Source: Novisyntrophococcus fermenticellae (GTDB lineage Bacteria > Bacillota > Clostridia > Lachnospirales > Lachnospiraceae). Taken from it: a DNA stretch of 64,000 bases. The position numbers were made by a program, and so were the translations under genes. Under the pieces are notes generated by a model that saw only the letters and a list, made by a program, of their open reading frames with translations, ran no database searches and was not told the origin of the DNA. The DNA lies in assembly GCF_018866245.1 (NCBI RefSeq), contig NZ_CP076458.1:2666001-2730000 (forward strand), given 5' to 3'. Shown here in pieces: positions 8,938 to 18,128 of the stretch; the stretch's first letter is position 1, and the number at the start of each line of letters is the position of its first letter.

Positions 8938-9684
8938 ATGAGTAAGAAACAAAGAAAAGTAGTAGCACTGTCTGCTGCACTGGCAATCAGCTTCGGTATC
9001 ATACCTGCCGCCAATGCCATGCACATCATGGAGGGGTATCTTCCTCCGGTTTATTGTATTATATGGGGTATCATCTGCCTTCCTTTTCTGGCAGCTGGAT
9101 TTTTCTCCATCAAAAATACATTAAACGCCAATCGAAAATCACTGACGATCCTGGCCATGGCCGGAGCATTCATCTTCGTGATTTCTTCCCTTAAGATACC
9201 TTCCGTTACCGGCAGCTGTTCCCACATGACAGGTACGGGCCTTGGCGCATTATTGTTCGGTCCGGCTTCCGTCAGCATTTTAGGAATCATTGTACTGTTA
9301 TTTCAGGCAATTCTTCTGGCACACGGCGGCCTTACCACACTGGGCGCTAACTGCTTCTCGATGGCAATTGCCGGACCCTTTATATCCTTTGGGATTTATA
9401 AATTATGTCAGAAACTAAAGGTGAACAAACTGGTAGCTGTCTTTCTGGCTGCCGCCATCGGAGATCTTTTTACATATTGCGTAACCGCTCTTCAGCTTGC
9501 ACTGGCTCATCCCTCTGAGTCCGGCGGTGTCGGTGCTTCTTTGGTAAAATTCCTGGCTGTCTTTGCTCCTACACAGGTGCCGCTGGCTATTCTGGAAGGA
9601 ATCATTACTGTACTGATTATCATCGGTCTGGAGACCTATGCAAAAAAAGAATTAAAAGCAATCGGCTTTATGAAGGAGGCTTAA
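8938..9684 (+). CDS. cbiM: Cobalt ECF transporter substrate-binding membrane protein CbiM
   Basis: S-component of the Co2+ energy-coupling factor importer, 248 aa in the membrane. It has a signal-like N-terminus (SKKQRKVVALSAALAISFG, ending AANA) followed by the mature metal-binding N-terminus MHIMEGYLPP, whose His residues coordinate cobalt in this family. Six or so membrane segments follow. ATG at 8938 is preceded by AAAGGAG, and an upstream in-frame extension runs into the riboswitch platform. First gene after the cobalamin riboswitch, and 3 bp before cbiN. Confidence 0.96.
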   Translation: MSKKQRKVVALSAALAISFGIIPAANAMHIMEGYLPPVYCIIWGIICLPFLAAGFFSIKNTLNANRKSLTILAMAGAFIFVISSLKIPSVTGSCSHMTGTGLGALLFGPASVSILGIIVLLFQAILLAHGGLTTLGANCFSMAIAGPFISFGIYKLCQKLKVNKLVAVFLAAAIGDLFTYCVTALQLALAHPSESGGVGASLVKFLAVFAPTQVPLAILEGIITVLIIIGLETYAKKELKAIGFMKEA

Positions 9685-9687
9685 GTC

Positions 9688-10011
9688 ATGAAAGAAAAAA
9701 AACGTACAGGTCTTGTGGTTTTTCTGTTAATTGCCGCGATATGTATCGCGCTGATTCCTTTCTTTGCTCTTCGAGGTGCTGCGTTTGGCGGATCTGATGA
9801 TGCCGGAAGTGAGGTGGTCGCCGAGGTCAATAAGGGATATGAACCCTGGTTCACGCCAATACTGGAAACTGCCATAGGCGGTGAACTTCCCGGAGAAGTA
9901 GAAAGTTTGTTTTTCTGCGTTCAGACAGGAATTGGCGTAGGAATTATGGCTTACTGTATGGGGCGCCTGGTTGAGCGCAAAAAACTGGGTAAAGAGGATC
10001 AGGATCTGTAA
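9688..10011 (+). CDS. cbiN: Cobalt transport protein CbiN
   Basis: Small auxiliary subunit (107 aa) of the cobalt importer. There are two membrane segments (about residues 8-28 and 78-97) flanking an extracytoplasmic loop with the family motif GYEPWFTPI. CbiN transiently associates with CbiM and stimulates cobalt uptake. It lies between cbiM and cbiQ as in the standard cbiMNQO order. Confidence 0.95.
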   Translation: MKEKKRTGLVVFLLIAAICIALIPFFALRGAAFGGSDDAGSEVVAEVNKGYEPWFTPILETAIGGELPGEVESLFFCVQTGIGVGIMAYCMGRLVERKKLGKEDQDL

Positions 10012-10057
10012 CAGGCTGATATTTAAAAAATTTACGATTCTTATCAGAGGTGTGATG

Positions 10058-10828
10058 ATGATTTTAATTGACAAGCTTTGTTATCAATCAAAACTAAGAT
10101 ATATCAATACAGGTGTGAAGCTGGCATACGCACTAATCACCCTGCTCCTATGCATCATCAGCCACTCTATTCTGGTGGCCTGTGTTGTGCTCTTGGCCAA
10201 TGCCTGGCTCACTGTCCGCGGCGGCGGAATCCCCGGATTCCGCTATCTGCGGCTGATGGGAATCCCGCTGACATTTCTTCTGCTCTCCACGCTTGCAATT
10301 CTGATTAATATCAGCAAGACACCGCTTGATGCCTTTGCCATATCATTAGGAACGTATTATATCACCGGGAGCCGGGAGGGACTTTATCACGGTGTACAAC
10401 TGATACTGACAGCACTCGCCAGTGTATCCTGTCTGTATTTTTTATCCTTAAACACGCCTATGACTGATATTCTGACGGAATTGCGAAGACTAAAATGCCC
10501 CCCTCTTCTGATTGAACTCATGCTTTTAATCTATCGGTTCATCTTCGTTCTGACGGATGTGGCCTCGGCAATCACCACCTCTCAGAACTCCCGGCTGGGC
10601 AATAAAGACTTCCGGACCTCCTGTAAATCTTTCGGCTCCCTTGGTTCCTCTCTCTTTATACGGGCGATGAAAAAATCGGGTGCCCTTTATGATTCCATGG
10701 AAGCCAGATGTTACGACGGAACGATCCGTGTACTTACCGAAACTTATCCGGCAAAGCAATCCCATATCCTTCTGCTGGTACTATTTGAAATACTACTGAC
10801 TTCCTTAACGGTTTGGAGATTATTATGA
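10058..10828 (+). CDS. cbiQ: Cobalt ECF transporter transmembrane protein CbiQ
   Basis: T-component (about 256 aa) that couples CbiO ATPase to CbiM. It shows several hydrophobic helices in the N-terminal two thirds and the coupling-helix region with ARCYDGTIR near residue 225. Start: tandem ATGs at 10055 and 10058; AGAGG at 10046-10050 gives the better spacing to 10058. The stop overlaps the cbiO-cbiK start (ATGA), so the two are translationally coupled. Confidence 0.93.
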   Translation: MILIDKLCYQSKLRYINTGVKLAYALITLLLCIISHSILVACVVLLANAWLTVRGGGIPGFRYLRLMGIPLTFLLLSTLAILINISKTPLDAFAISLGTYYITGSREGLYHGVQLILTALASVSCLYFLSLNTPMTDILTELRRLKCPPLLIELMLLIYRFIFVLTDVASAITTSQNSRLGNKDFRTSCKSFGSLGSSLFIRAMKKSGALYDSMEARCYDGTIRVLTETYPAKQSHILLLVLFEILLTSLTVWRLL

Positions 10829-12525
10829 CTGACAATACTGTAATATTAAAAGCCGATAACCTGTATTTTTCCTATGATGATGAGAAGACCCATTCTCTGA
10901 ATGGCCTTTCTTTAGAAATATGCCGTGGAAAAAAAATAGCCCTCATGGGTGCCAATGGTTCCGGTAAATCCACCTTTTTTCTCTGCTGTAATGGTATCCA
11001 TAAGCCTTCCTCGGGAACCTTATATTTTGATGGTAAACCGGTTGACTATTCCAGAGAGGGGCTTTTAAATCTACGTCAGAAGGTGGGGATCGTCTTTCAG
11101 GACCCGGATAATCAATTGTTTTCTGCCAGTGTCTATCAGGAGATTTCCTTCGGGATTCTGAATCTGGGTGTTTCAGAGGACGAAGCAAAGAAAGAAGTTG
11201 AAAACATCATCCGGGAGATGGAGATTACTCCTTATCGGGACAAGCCTACGCATGCTCTTTCCGGCGGTCAAAAAAAGCAGGTGTCCATCGCCGATATTCT
11301 TGTGATGCACCCCGAGGTGATTATCCTCGATGAGCCATCGGCTGCACTGGACCCAAAACATACTGCACTGGTCAACAGCGCCGTGGACCGGATGACCGGG
11401 AATGGCATTACGGTCATGATGGCTACTCACGATGTAAACTATGCCTTTGCATGGGCTGACGAGATTGTACTGTTCAAAGACGGAAAGGTTTTGATGCACG
11501 GAACGCCCACGGAGGTTTTCTCCAACCGGACAGCTCTGGCACAGACAAATCTTGAGCCTCCGGCTGCACTTCAGCTTTTTGACAGCCTTTGTCAAAAGGG
11601 CATACTGAAAACGAATCTGCCTGTTCCCCATAATCTGGCCTGTCTGGAGCAATATATTGCAGATCTTCCGTTCTTCAATGTTGGGACTCCTAAACCTGTC
11701 TCCGATAATATAGATGCAAAAAAAGCGATTCTTGTCGTCAGCTTTGGTACCAGCTATGATGAAACCCGTAAGGTTACGATTGATGCAATTGAACAGGACA
11801 TCGCCAATTCCTATGCCGATTACCGTGTTTACCGGGCCTGGACCAGTAAGATGATCCTGGCGAAAGTCAAAAAGCGGGACGGTATCCATTATGATAATGT
11901 AAAGGAGGCTTTCGAACGGATGGCTGCTGATGGCATCACGGATGTAATTGTTCAGCCTACACATGTCATCAATGGAATTGAGAACGATATTATGACCGAG
12001 GAAGCGCTCTCCTTTGCACCCAGGTTTTCCACGATTCACTTCGGAACACCATTGCTCACCAGTCCCGAAGATAATAACCTCCTGATTGAAGCGATTGCAC
12101 ATGAATTTCCGGATTTGAAAGAAGATGAGGCTCTTGTCATGATGGGACATGGAACGACTCACTATGCAAATGCAATCTATGCAGCCCTGGATTATACCTT
12201 AAAGGACAAAGGATATTCGAATATTTTTCTTGGAACCGTGGAAGCATACCCCAGCATGGACAGCCTGCTGCATATGGTAAAGGAATATAATCCCAGTCGG
12301 GTAATTCTGGCTCCATTTATGATTGTTGCCGGAGATCATGCCACAAATGATATGGCCAGCGATGATCCGGACTCCTGGCGCAGCCAGTTTGAAGCCGCAG
12401 GATTTCCTGTCACATGTATCCTCAAGGGGCTGGGTGAGTACAAAGATGTCCGCAATCTTTTCCTTTCCCATGTGAAAGAGGCGATACATTCGGACAATAT
12501 AAAAAAGTCTTCGCATTCGCATTAA
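10825..12525 (+). CDS. cbiO-cbiK: Fusion: cobalt ECF transporter ATPase CbiO - sirohydrochlorin cobaltochelatase CbiK
   Basis: 566-aa fusion of transport and insertion of cobalt. Residues about 5-265 are the ABC ATPase: Walker A GANGSGKST (42-50), Q-loop FQDPDNQLF, signature LSGGQKKQ (145-152), Walker B ILDEPSA. Residues about 300-555 are CbiK: ILVVSFGTSYDETRK, then GHGTTH (His442), TVEAYP (Glu473) and AGDHATND (His505). These match in order and spacing the His145/Glu175/His207 metal site of Salmonella CbiK. A linker of about 35 aa joins the domains. The C-terminus has extra histidines (HSH). ATG at 10825 has GGAG 6 nt upstream; a TTG at 10813 is less likely. I found no break between the halves, so a single polypeptide is expected. 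Confidence 0.94.
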   Translation: MTDNTVILKADNLYFSYDDEKTHSLNGLSLEICRGKKIALMGANGSGKSTFFLCCNGIHKPSSGTLYFDGKPVDYSREGLLNLRQKVGIVFQDPDNQLFSASVYQEISFGILNLGVSEDEAKKEVENIIREMEITPYRDKPTHALSGGQKKQVSIADILVMHPEVIILDEPSAALDPKHTALVNSAVDRMTGNGITVMMATHDVNYAFAWADEIVLFKDGKVLMHGTPTEVFSNRTALAQTNLEPPAALQLFDSLCQKGILKTNLPVPHNLACLEQYIADLPFFNVGTPKPVSDNIDAKKAILVVSFGTSYDETRKVTIDAIEQDIANSYADYRVYRAWTSKMILAKVKKRDGIHYDNVKEAFERMAADGITDVIVQPTHVINGIENDIMTEEALSFAPRFSTIHFGTPLLTSPEDNNLLIEAIAHEFPDLKEDEALVMMGHGTTHYANAIYAALDYTLKDKGYSNIFLGTVEAYPSMDSLLHMVKEYNPSRVILAPFMIVAGDHATNDMASDDPDSWRSQFEAAGFPVTCILKGLGEYKDVRNLFLSHVKEAIHSDNIKKSSHSH

Positions 12526-12532
12526 ACGAATT

Positions 12533-12590
12533 TCGAACAGAGTTCAGCCTGTGCAGGCAAACTTGCACAGGCTGAACTTTGTTCTTTATA
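12533..12590. terminator. Strong terminator after cbiO-cbiK
   Basis: A 15-bp perfect stem, AGTTCAGCCTGTGCA (12541-12555) with 12564-12578, extended by outer AACA/TGTT pairs and followed by TTTGTTCTTT. It ends the cobalt transporter operon and can also act for the minus-strand small gene ending at 12617. Confidence 0.9.
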
Positions 12591-12616
12591 TACGCCACAC
12601 CTTCCAAAAGGTGTTG

Positions 12617-12898
12617 CTATTCATGGTTCTTCATCTGATATGCCACAAGCGCGACATTCCAGTACCCTTGCTTGTTTAGTTCTCGTTCAAACTCATGGAT
12701 TTTTCTTTCACATGACTCAGGCAGATCTGCTACCTGAAACTCACAGCTAGTCTCCATATTCCTGTTTTCTTCCTCGTCTTCCCTTTTCAATTCATCCTCC
12801 ATGTGCTCCATGACAGATTTGCAGGAAGAGGGAAGCTTAGTTACTTTAGATGTAATATTTGGTGCTTTACCTGATTTCTCCATAAATTCGGCCTCCAT
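12617..12898 (-). CDS. Small charged protein of unknown function downstream of the M14 peptidase
   Basis: I do not recognise this protein. It is rich in Glu, Lys and Ser, has no membrane segment or signal, and contains a predicted helical, acidic middle (EHMEDELKREDEEENRNM) and a C-terminal KIHEFERELNKQGYWNVALVA segment. It starts a few bp after the peptidase stop, so it is probably co-transcribed from the sigma-E-like promoter. Two starts are plausible: ATG 12898 (AAGGA upstream) or ATG 12883 (perfect GGAGG 8 nt upstream), giving about 93 or 88 aa. Confidence 0.6.
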   Translation of the reverse strand: MEAEFMEKSGKAPNITSKVTKLPSSCKSVMEHMEDELKREDEEENRNMETSCEFQVADLPESCERKIHEFERELNKQGYWNVALVAYQMKNHE

Positions 12899-12940
12899 GC
12901 TTTTTCCTTTTAGTATGCACCAGTTTACATTCAATATACT

Positions 12941-13876
12941 CTATACATCCTGCAGCATGAATTCAGCCAATGCCGGCCATAAATTATCATTAGCTTTCCA
13001 AATCGGCCCAAACTCCTCCATGGGCAGCGGACAATCTGCCTTTCCATTTTCGATGGTTACCGAAGGAATATTTTTTTCTAGCACAAAATAATCGCTGCAT
13101 CCTGCGGCATCCTGCGCGCTTTGCACCGAAGATTCCATGTTGTAACCGGTTATATGGGAAACAAGTTTGGCCAGCTGCCTGTCGGCTTCCAGTGTCTCTT
13201 CTGTGCTTCCGTAGTCCCAGTAAATCACTTCTCCTGAAGAATGGTAGGAAATTGTGCAGACGGTACGGTTGTTTTCCGCCACTTTTAAGATTGTCTGTAC
13301 CTCCGGTTCTGATTCCGGCCATTCTCCCTTATAACGTTCAAAAGAGGGTAGTACGGATCCCTGATATGCCTTCCATCCGCTGTTAAAATTACGATTCAGG
13401 TCTACACCTCTGGCATTTGCTTTCCATCTTTTCCAATACATGTCAGCACTTATTTCATCATCCACCCTTCCGAGATCATTCTGCCTGCAAGTCTCCAGAA
13501 TAGATCTTAAAGAAGCGTTTCTGATGCCTTTAAGTCCGCGCTGGCTGATTGTCACTCCATCCGGATTTGTCATGGGCAGGATATGAAAACAGACCTGCTC
13601 AAATAAACTTTCATAAGAGTTTTCATGATAGGTACCATATGTATACTTTTTCAATGTTTCTCCCAGCTGTTTCATAGCTAAGCGTGTATTCATATATTCT
13701 CGCCCATGAATCGTTGACTGAATCAGAATATGACGGGAGGTGTCCGGATTTCCAATAACCACCTCCATAATCTTTCTTCCGTCAAGTGATCTGCCCGCCT
13801 CCTGCAAAATCATTAAATTCGGATACGTATTTTTAAGTAATTCCAGCTCTGTTAACATCTGCTCATAACTATACAT
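12941..13876 (-). CDS. M14-family zinc carboxypeptidase
   Basis: Metallo-carboxypeptidase fold of 311 aa. Zinc ligands are H57 and E60 (IHGREYMNT) and H212 (SYHSSGEV). Substrate-binding R162 lies in VDLNRNFNSGW, and the catalytic glutamate is E276 (VTIENG). There is no signal peptide or LysM domain, so it is probably cytoplasmic. Related enzymes include gamma-D-glutamyl-diamino acid peptidases that act on peptidoglycan or on imported muropeptides. It follows cbiC by 57 bp, but a sigma-E-like promoter in that gap suggests mother-cell expression during sporulation instead of a cobalamin role. Substrate is not known. Confidence 0.85.
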   Translation of the reverse strand: MYSYEQMLTELELLKNTYPNLMILQEAGRSLDGRKIMEVVIGNPDTSRHILIQSTIHGREYMNTRLAMKQLGETLKKYTYGTYHENSYESLFEQVCFHILPMTNPDGVTISQRGLKGIRNASLRSILETCRQNDLGRVDDEISADMYWKRWKANARGVDLNRNFNSGWKAYQGSVLPSFERYKGEWPESEPEVQTILKVAENNRTVCTISYHSSGEVIYWDYGSTEETLEADRQLAKLVSHITGYNMESSVQSAQDAAGCSDYFVLEKNIPSVTIENGKADCPLPMEEFGPIWKANDNLWPALAEFMLQDV

Positions 13877-13905
13877 TATTTTCCATCCACACTTTCTTAT
13901 TTGAA

Positions 13906-13935
13906 AATGTATGCAGTTTAAAACAGCGATATGTT
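13906..13935 (-). promoter_or_regulatory. Sigma-E-like sporulation promoter for the M14 peptidase
   Basis: On the minus strand AACATATC (13935-13928), a 14-nt spacer and CATACATT (13913-13906) closely match the Bacillus/Clostridium sigma-E consensus (ATATT-type -35, CATACA-T -10). The -10 lies 30 nt before the peptidase start. Inference from sequence only. Confidence 0.5.
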
Positions 13936-14575
13936 ACCCTCTGTCATTATTCAACATGTATAAAAGAGCGTTTACGATACATGCGGCGATATTGCTGCCG
14001 CCTTTTCTGCCCCTGGCCACAATATAAGGAATATCTGTTTCCATAATCAATTCCTTTGATTGAACAACATTGACAAAGCCAACCGGAACACCGATGACAA
14101 GCTCAGGTTTCAGTCTGCCTTCCTCAATCAGTTCATACAGGCGTACAAGAGCTGTCGGAGCATTTCCTATGGCAAAGATTACGGGACGATTTAATTCCAT
14201 TGCCTTATCCATACAGATATGTGCCCTGGTGGTCCCCAGTTCTTTTGCCTTTGCGGCCACATCCTCATCGGACATAAAGCAGAAGACCTCTCCGCCCAAA
14301 CGAGCCAGTGCTTTTTTATTAATTCCGGATTTGGCCATCTGTGTATCCGTCACGATACAGGCGCCATGTTCCAGTGCGCGCAAAGCTTCAGGCACTACGC
14401 CGTCTGAAAAGCAAAGGCTGTCTGCATAGTCAAAGTCGGCACTTGTATGGATACAGCGCTTGATAATCAGCTCCGTATCCTTATCCAGCTTTCTTGTCCC
14501 CAACTCTTCTGTAATAATCTCAAAGCTGCGTTTTTCAATGTCCATGGGCCGGACATTCTCCAATTCTATCTTCAT
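13934..14575 (-). CDS. cbiC: Precorrin-8X methylmutase (cobalt-precorrin-8 methylmutase)
   Basis: Moves a methyl group from C11 to C12 to form cobyrinic acid. It is 213 aa with the catalytic histidine H43 in RCIHTSADFDYADSL. Other family segments are TDTQMAKSGI, FAIGNAPTAL and GVPVGFVNVVQSKE. It is the last gene of the cbi operon, only 2 bp after cbiP. Confidence 0.96.
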   Translation of the reverse strand: MKIELENVRPMDIEKRSFEIITEELGTRKLDKDTELIIKRCIHTSADFDYADSLCFSDGVVPEALRALEHGACIVTDTQMAKSGINKKALARLGGEVFCFMSDEDVAAKAKELGTTRAHICMDKAMELNRPVIFAIGNAPTALVRLYELIEEGRLKPELVIGVPVGFVNVVQSKELIMETDIPYIVARGRKGGSNIAACIVNALLYMLNNDRG

Positions 14576-14577
14576 CT

Positions 14578-16092
14578 TCAGACTCCCTCCTCAAGTATCT
14601 CATAGATACGTTTCATATCCAGATGTTCCCGCAGACCGGCAGCCAGCAGGTCATACTGCGTCTCCTTAAAAGTCTGATAATCCACACCTGTCATTTGGGT
14701 CGTGTCAATTCCCTTTCTCTTGCCGATTGCCTGTACAATCCGTTCGGCAACCTCTTCCTTATCAAAAATACTGTGAACATAAGAACCGTAGACGTTCCCC
14801 ATCCAGGCCCCATCTTCTTTTTCCTCATAGTCACCGGCAGACATGTCTGTAATTCGGGTCAAAGGCTTCGCCCCATCTTTCAAGGTGGAAATCCCCATGT
14901 GAATCTCGTACCCTTCCAGTTTTATCCCATTTAATTCGCAGAGGGTCCCCTGAATGCCTTCAAATGTCCCGTATACCCGTGTCCTTGTCTTATCATCCGC
15001 AAATACTGTATCCACCGGAAGCAGTCCCATGCCTTGTATCGTTCCTCCGGCCTCCACACCCATCGGATCCGACAGGGTCTCTCCCAGCATCTGATATCCG
15101 CCGCATACACCGAAAATCAGCGTGCCTGATGCGGCTTTTTTCAAAACTGCAGCTTCAAGTCCATTTTGGCGCATCCAGAGTAAATCCTCCATAGTATTTT
15201 TTGTGCCGGGCAAAATGATCATATCCGGGGTCTTCAGTTCGTTCACTCTGGTTACATAGCGAAGCGAGACCCCCGGCATACGTTCGAACGGATTAAAGTC
15301 GGTAAAATTAGAAATCCTGGGAACCCGGATTACTGCGATGTCAATGAATCCAACTTCCTGGTTTCCGTCAAACCGTTCAGTCAGGCTGTCCTCATCCTCA
15401 ACTTCAATATCCAGATAAGGAGCCACACCCACTACCGGCTTGCCGGAGCGTTCCTCAAGCATGACAACACCGGGATCCAATATGCTCTTATCTCCACGGA
15501 ATTTGTTGATAATCAGTCCTTTCACCAGGTTTTTCTCATCCTCTTCCAGGAGCATGACCGTGCCGATCAGCTGGGCAAATACTCCCCCCCTGTCTATATC
15601 TCCCACTAAAAGTACAGGCGCCTTGGCACGTTTTGCCATACCCATATTTACAATATCGTCCGCCTTAAGATTGATCTCTGCCGGGCTTCCGGCTCCTTCT
15701 ATGACAATGATATCGTATGCATCCGAAAGCTCCTGATAGGCTTTCATAACCTTGGGAAAGAGCTGCGGCTTATACTTGAAGTAATCCCGTGCGCTCATGT
15801 TTCCAATCACTTCCCCGCCTACAATAACCTGGGAACCTGTATCGTTGGTAGGTTTTAAGAGGATGGGGTTCATATTCACTGCCGGCTCTATTCCTGCTGC
15901 TTCTGCCTGCATCACCTGTGCGCGCCCCATCTCCAGACCTTCTTTGGTAATATAGGAATTTAAGGCCATATTCTGGGACTTAAATGGCGCCACCCGATAT
16001 CCGTCCTGTTTAAAAATCCTGCACAATCCTGCCGCTATCAGACTTTTCCCTGCATTCGACATGGTACCCTGAATCATAATCGCCTTTGCCAT
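14578..16092 (-). CDS. cbiP: Cobyric acid synthase (amidotransferase)
   Basis: ATP- and glutamine-dependent amidation of the b, d, e and g carboxylates of adenosylcobyrinate a,c-diamide. The 504-aa protein has an N-terminal dethiobiotin-synthetase-like ATPase domain ([23 protein letters not shown] motif near 132-141, [11 protein letters not shown]). The C-terminal class I glutaminase domain has nucleophile C330 in [11 protein letters not shown] and a late VHSIFD histidine. It sits 15 bp after cobD in the operon. Confidence 0.97.
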   Translation of the reverse strand: MAKAIMIQGTMSNAGKSLIAAGLCRIFKQDGYRVAPFKSQNMALNSYITKEGLEMGRAQVMQAEAAGIEPAVNMNPILLKPTNDTGSQVIVGGEVIGNMSARDYFKYKPQLFPKVMKAYQELSDAYDIIVIEGAGSPAEINLKADDIVNMGMAKRAKAPVLLVGDIDRGGVFAQLIGTVMLLEEDEKNLVKGLIINKFRGDKSILDPGVVMLEERSGKPVVGVAPYLDIEVEDEDSLTERFDGNQEVGFIDIAVIRVPRISNFTDFNPFERMPGVSLRYVTRVNELKTPDMIILPGTKNTMEDLLWMRQNGLEAAVLKKAASGTLIFGVCGGYQMLGETLSDPMGVEAGGTIQGMGLLPVDTVFADDKTRTRVYGTFEGIQGTLCELNGIKLEGYEIHMGISTLKDGAKPLTRITDMSAGDYEEKEDGAWMGNVYGSYVHSIFDKEEVAERIVQAIGKRKGIDTTQMTGVDYQTFKETQYDLLAAGLREHLDMKRIYEILEEGV

Positions 16093-16107
16093 ATTCTGCC
16101 TCCAAAT

Positions 16108-17145
16108 CTACTTCAGTGCTTCTATCAATCGTTCGTTCTCTTCATGCTGCTTAACCGCCACACGGTAAAATCCTTTTTCCAGTCCCACATAATTACTGCA
16201 GTCCCGAATCAGGACCTGTTTTTCCAGACAATGTTCCACCAGGTCCACAGGACCCTTAAAGAAAATATAGTTTGCTTTTGAGTCATAAACCTTCAGACCC
16301 AGCTTTTTCATCTCTTCTTTCAGCCAGAGGCGCTCTTTTGAGACCAGAAGTCTGGCTCTCTCAAGATATTCCGTTTCCCTTAAGGCAGCGACTCCCGCAT
16401 CCTGGGCAGGTATGGACAGATTCCAGGGCTGAACACAGTTTCTCATGTGTTCCAGTAACTTAATATCTGCGCACATCCCATACCCAAGCCGAATCCCTGC
16501 CATAGAATACCTCTTTGTAAATGCTTTGAGAAGAAAAAGTTCCGGATACGCATACAGGTGCTGCTTTAGGGTGTATTTTTCCGGCTCATCAATAAAGTCA
16601 TTGAAGCATTCATCCAGCAAAAGTGTGGCATGGTTCTTCCTGCACTGCTCCAAAATCCCCAGGATCAGATCCCTCTCCATCAGTTTCCCTGTAGGGTTAT
16701 TCGGGTTACAGAGGCAGACCAGCTCGGCACCGGAAGCGAGCGAAGCACAGATCTCTTTGATACTTTTCAGTTCAAAACCATCTTCCTCGGTGAGTTGTAC
16801 CTGTTCCACCCGGCACCCCACACTTTTTAATGCCAGTTCGTATTCCGCAAATGTAGGTGCAAGAACTACTGCTTTTTTTGGCTTTAAAGCCAGTGTCAGC
16901 ATAAAAATCAATTCCGCTGCTCCATTCCCGCAGATCAGTGCATCTGCCGGAACCTCTTCATATGCCGAAAGTGCTTTTTTTAAGTTTAGCTGCTGCACAT
17001 CCGGATAATTACAAATCTTATTTACACCTTCCTGTGCAGCACGAATTACCGACTCAGGTGTTCCCAAAGGATTCATATTGGCAGAAAAATCCAGTGCCTC
17101 CGGATGCCGGTACACATCTCCTCCATGTATTTGCTCTTTCATCAT
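16108..17145 (-). CDS. cobD: L-threonine-O-3-phosphate decarboxylase
   Basis: PLP enzyme of the class I aminotransferase fold that makes (R)-1-aminopropan-2-ol O-2-phosphate for the corrin f side chain. It has HGGDVYRHPEALDFSANMNPLG at the N-terminus, LCNPNNPTGKL, LLDECFNDF and the PLP lysine in AFTKRYSMAGIRLGYG (about K211). ATG at 17145 is chosen (AAAGGAG 6 nt upstream); earlier in-frame codons lie inside cbiB. Neighbour CbiB uses its product. Confidence 0.92.
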   Translation of the reverse strand: MMKEQIHGGDVYRHPEALDFSANMNPLGTPESVIRAAQEGVNKICNYPDVQQLNLKKALSAYEEVPADALICGNGAAELIFMLTLALKPKKAVVLAPTFAEYELALKSVGCRVEQVQLTEEDGFELKSIKEICASLASGAELVCLCNPNNPTGKLMERDLILGILEQCRKNHATLLLDECFNDFIDEPEKYTLKQHLYAYPELFLLKAFTKRYSMAGIRLGYGMCADIKLLEHMRNCVQPWNLSIPAQDAGVAALRETEYLERARLLVSKERLWLKEEMKKLGLKVYDSKANYIFFKGPVDLVEHCLEKQVLIRDCSNYVGLEKGFYRVAVKQHEENERLIEALK

Positions 17146-17156
17146 TCGCGACTCCT

Positions 17157-18128
17157 TTACAAAAGCAACAGAATCCATCGTAAGACTCCGCATAAAATTA
17201 AAGCCAGACTTGCCGTGACGTACATAAGCTGATTTGCTCTCACGATATCCCTGGGTACCACAGGTCTTAAAGGATCACCAATCGAAGGTTTCTCCACGGT
17301 GCGTCCAAAGTAAGAGGCATTTCCGGCCAACTGTACCCCCAGTGCTCCTGCCATCACAGACTCTGTCTGGGCCGAATTCGGACTGCTGTGGTTCAGCCGG
17401 TCCCTTCGATAGATTTTTCCTGCCTGCTTTCCATTCAATGCAATCAAAAAGCTTGCGGCAATCATCAGCCATGCCGCAATTCTGGACGGAAGAAAATTGA
17501 CCACGTCATCCGTCTTCGCAGCAGCCGTACCAAAATACCTGTATTTCTCATTCTTATAGCCCACCATGGAATCCATCGTATTGATGGATTTATAAAAGAA
17601 TCCCGCTGCCGCTCCGCCGAGCATCAGGAATACAAGTGGTGCAATAATGCCGTCTGCAGTATTCTCTGCCACCGTTTCCACTGCCGCTTTGGTCACTCCC
17701 TCCACATCCAGTTTTGCGGTATCTCTTCCCACAATCATGGATACGGCTGTCCGTGCCTCCGGAAGCGTTCCTTCTGTGAGTGCCTTATGAACTCTCATAC
17801 TTTCTACCTTTAAGGCCTTTGTTGCCAGAAGCTGATAGCACCAGAAGGCTTCCAATATAAATCCCGCCCAGACATTCACTTTATGATATAAAAGGTACAA
17901 AATTACCGCCGGTACAGCCGTGCTGATTCCGGCTACCAAAATCACCAGAAGCCCACCGGCAGCCCGCTCTCCCCTTTTTGACTTTGGAAAGATGGCACGA
18001 AGCAGATATTCAAATCCGTCAATCAGTTTTCCGATCATTCGAACCGGGTGATACAGCCAGTGTGGATCTCCAACAATCAGGTCCAATATAAATCCCAGCA
18101 CCACAGCCGGAAGCGTATAGTAAATCAT
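17157..18128 (-). CDS. cbiB: Adenosylcobinamide-phosphate synthase (membrane)
   Basis: Attaches aminopropanol (phosphate) to cobyric acid. It is a 323-aa integral membrane protein with several hydrophobic helices. Family motifs are DLIVGDPHWLYHPVRMIG near the N-terminus, AVETVAENTADGIIAPLVF, and NHSSPNSAQTESVMAGALGVQL, with a C-terminal membrane helix. It overlaps the cbiA stop by 4 bp. Confidence 0.96.
   Translation of the reverse strand: MIYYTLPAVVLGFILDLIVGDPHWLYHPVRMIGKLIDGFEYLLRAIFPKSKRGERAAGGLLVILVAGISTAVPAVILYLLYHKVNVWAGFILEAFWCYQLLATKALKVESMRVHKALTEGTLPEARTAVSMIVGRDTAKLDVEGVTKAAVETVAENTADGIIAPLVFLMLGGAAAGFFYKSINTMDSMVGYKNEKYRYFGTAAAKTDDVVNFLPSRIAAWLMIAASFLIALNGKQAGKIYRRDRLNHSSPNSAQTESVMAGALGVQLAGNASYFGRTVEKPSIGDPLRPVVPRDIVRANQLMYVTASLALILCGVLRWILLLL

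Noticed and set aside
11173..12162. 329-codon minus-strand open frame inside cbiO-cbiK
   Set aside because: Antisense shadow; the sense frame carries all catalytic motifs of CbiO and CbiK.
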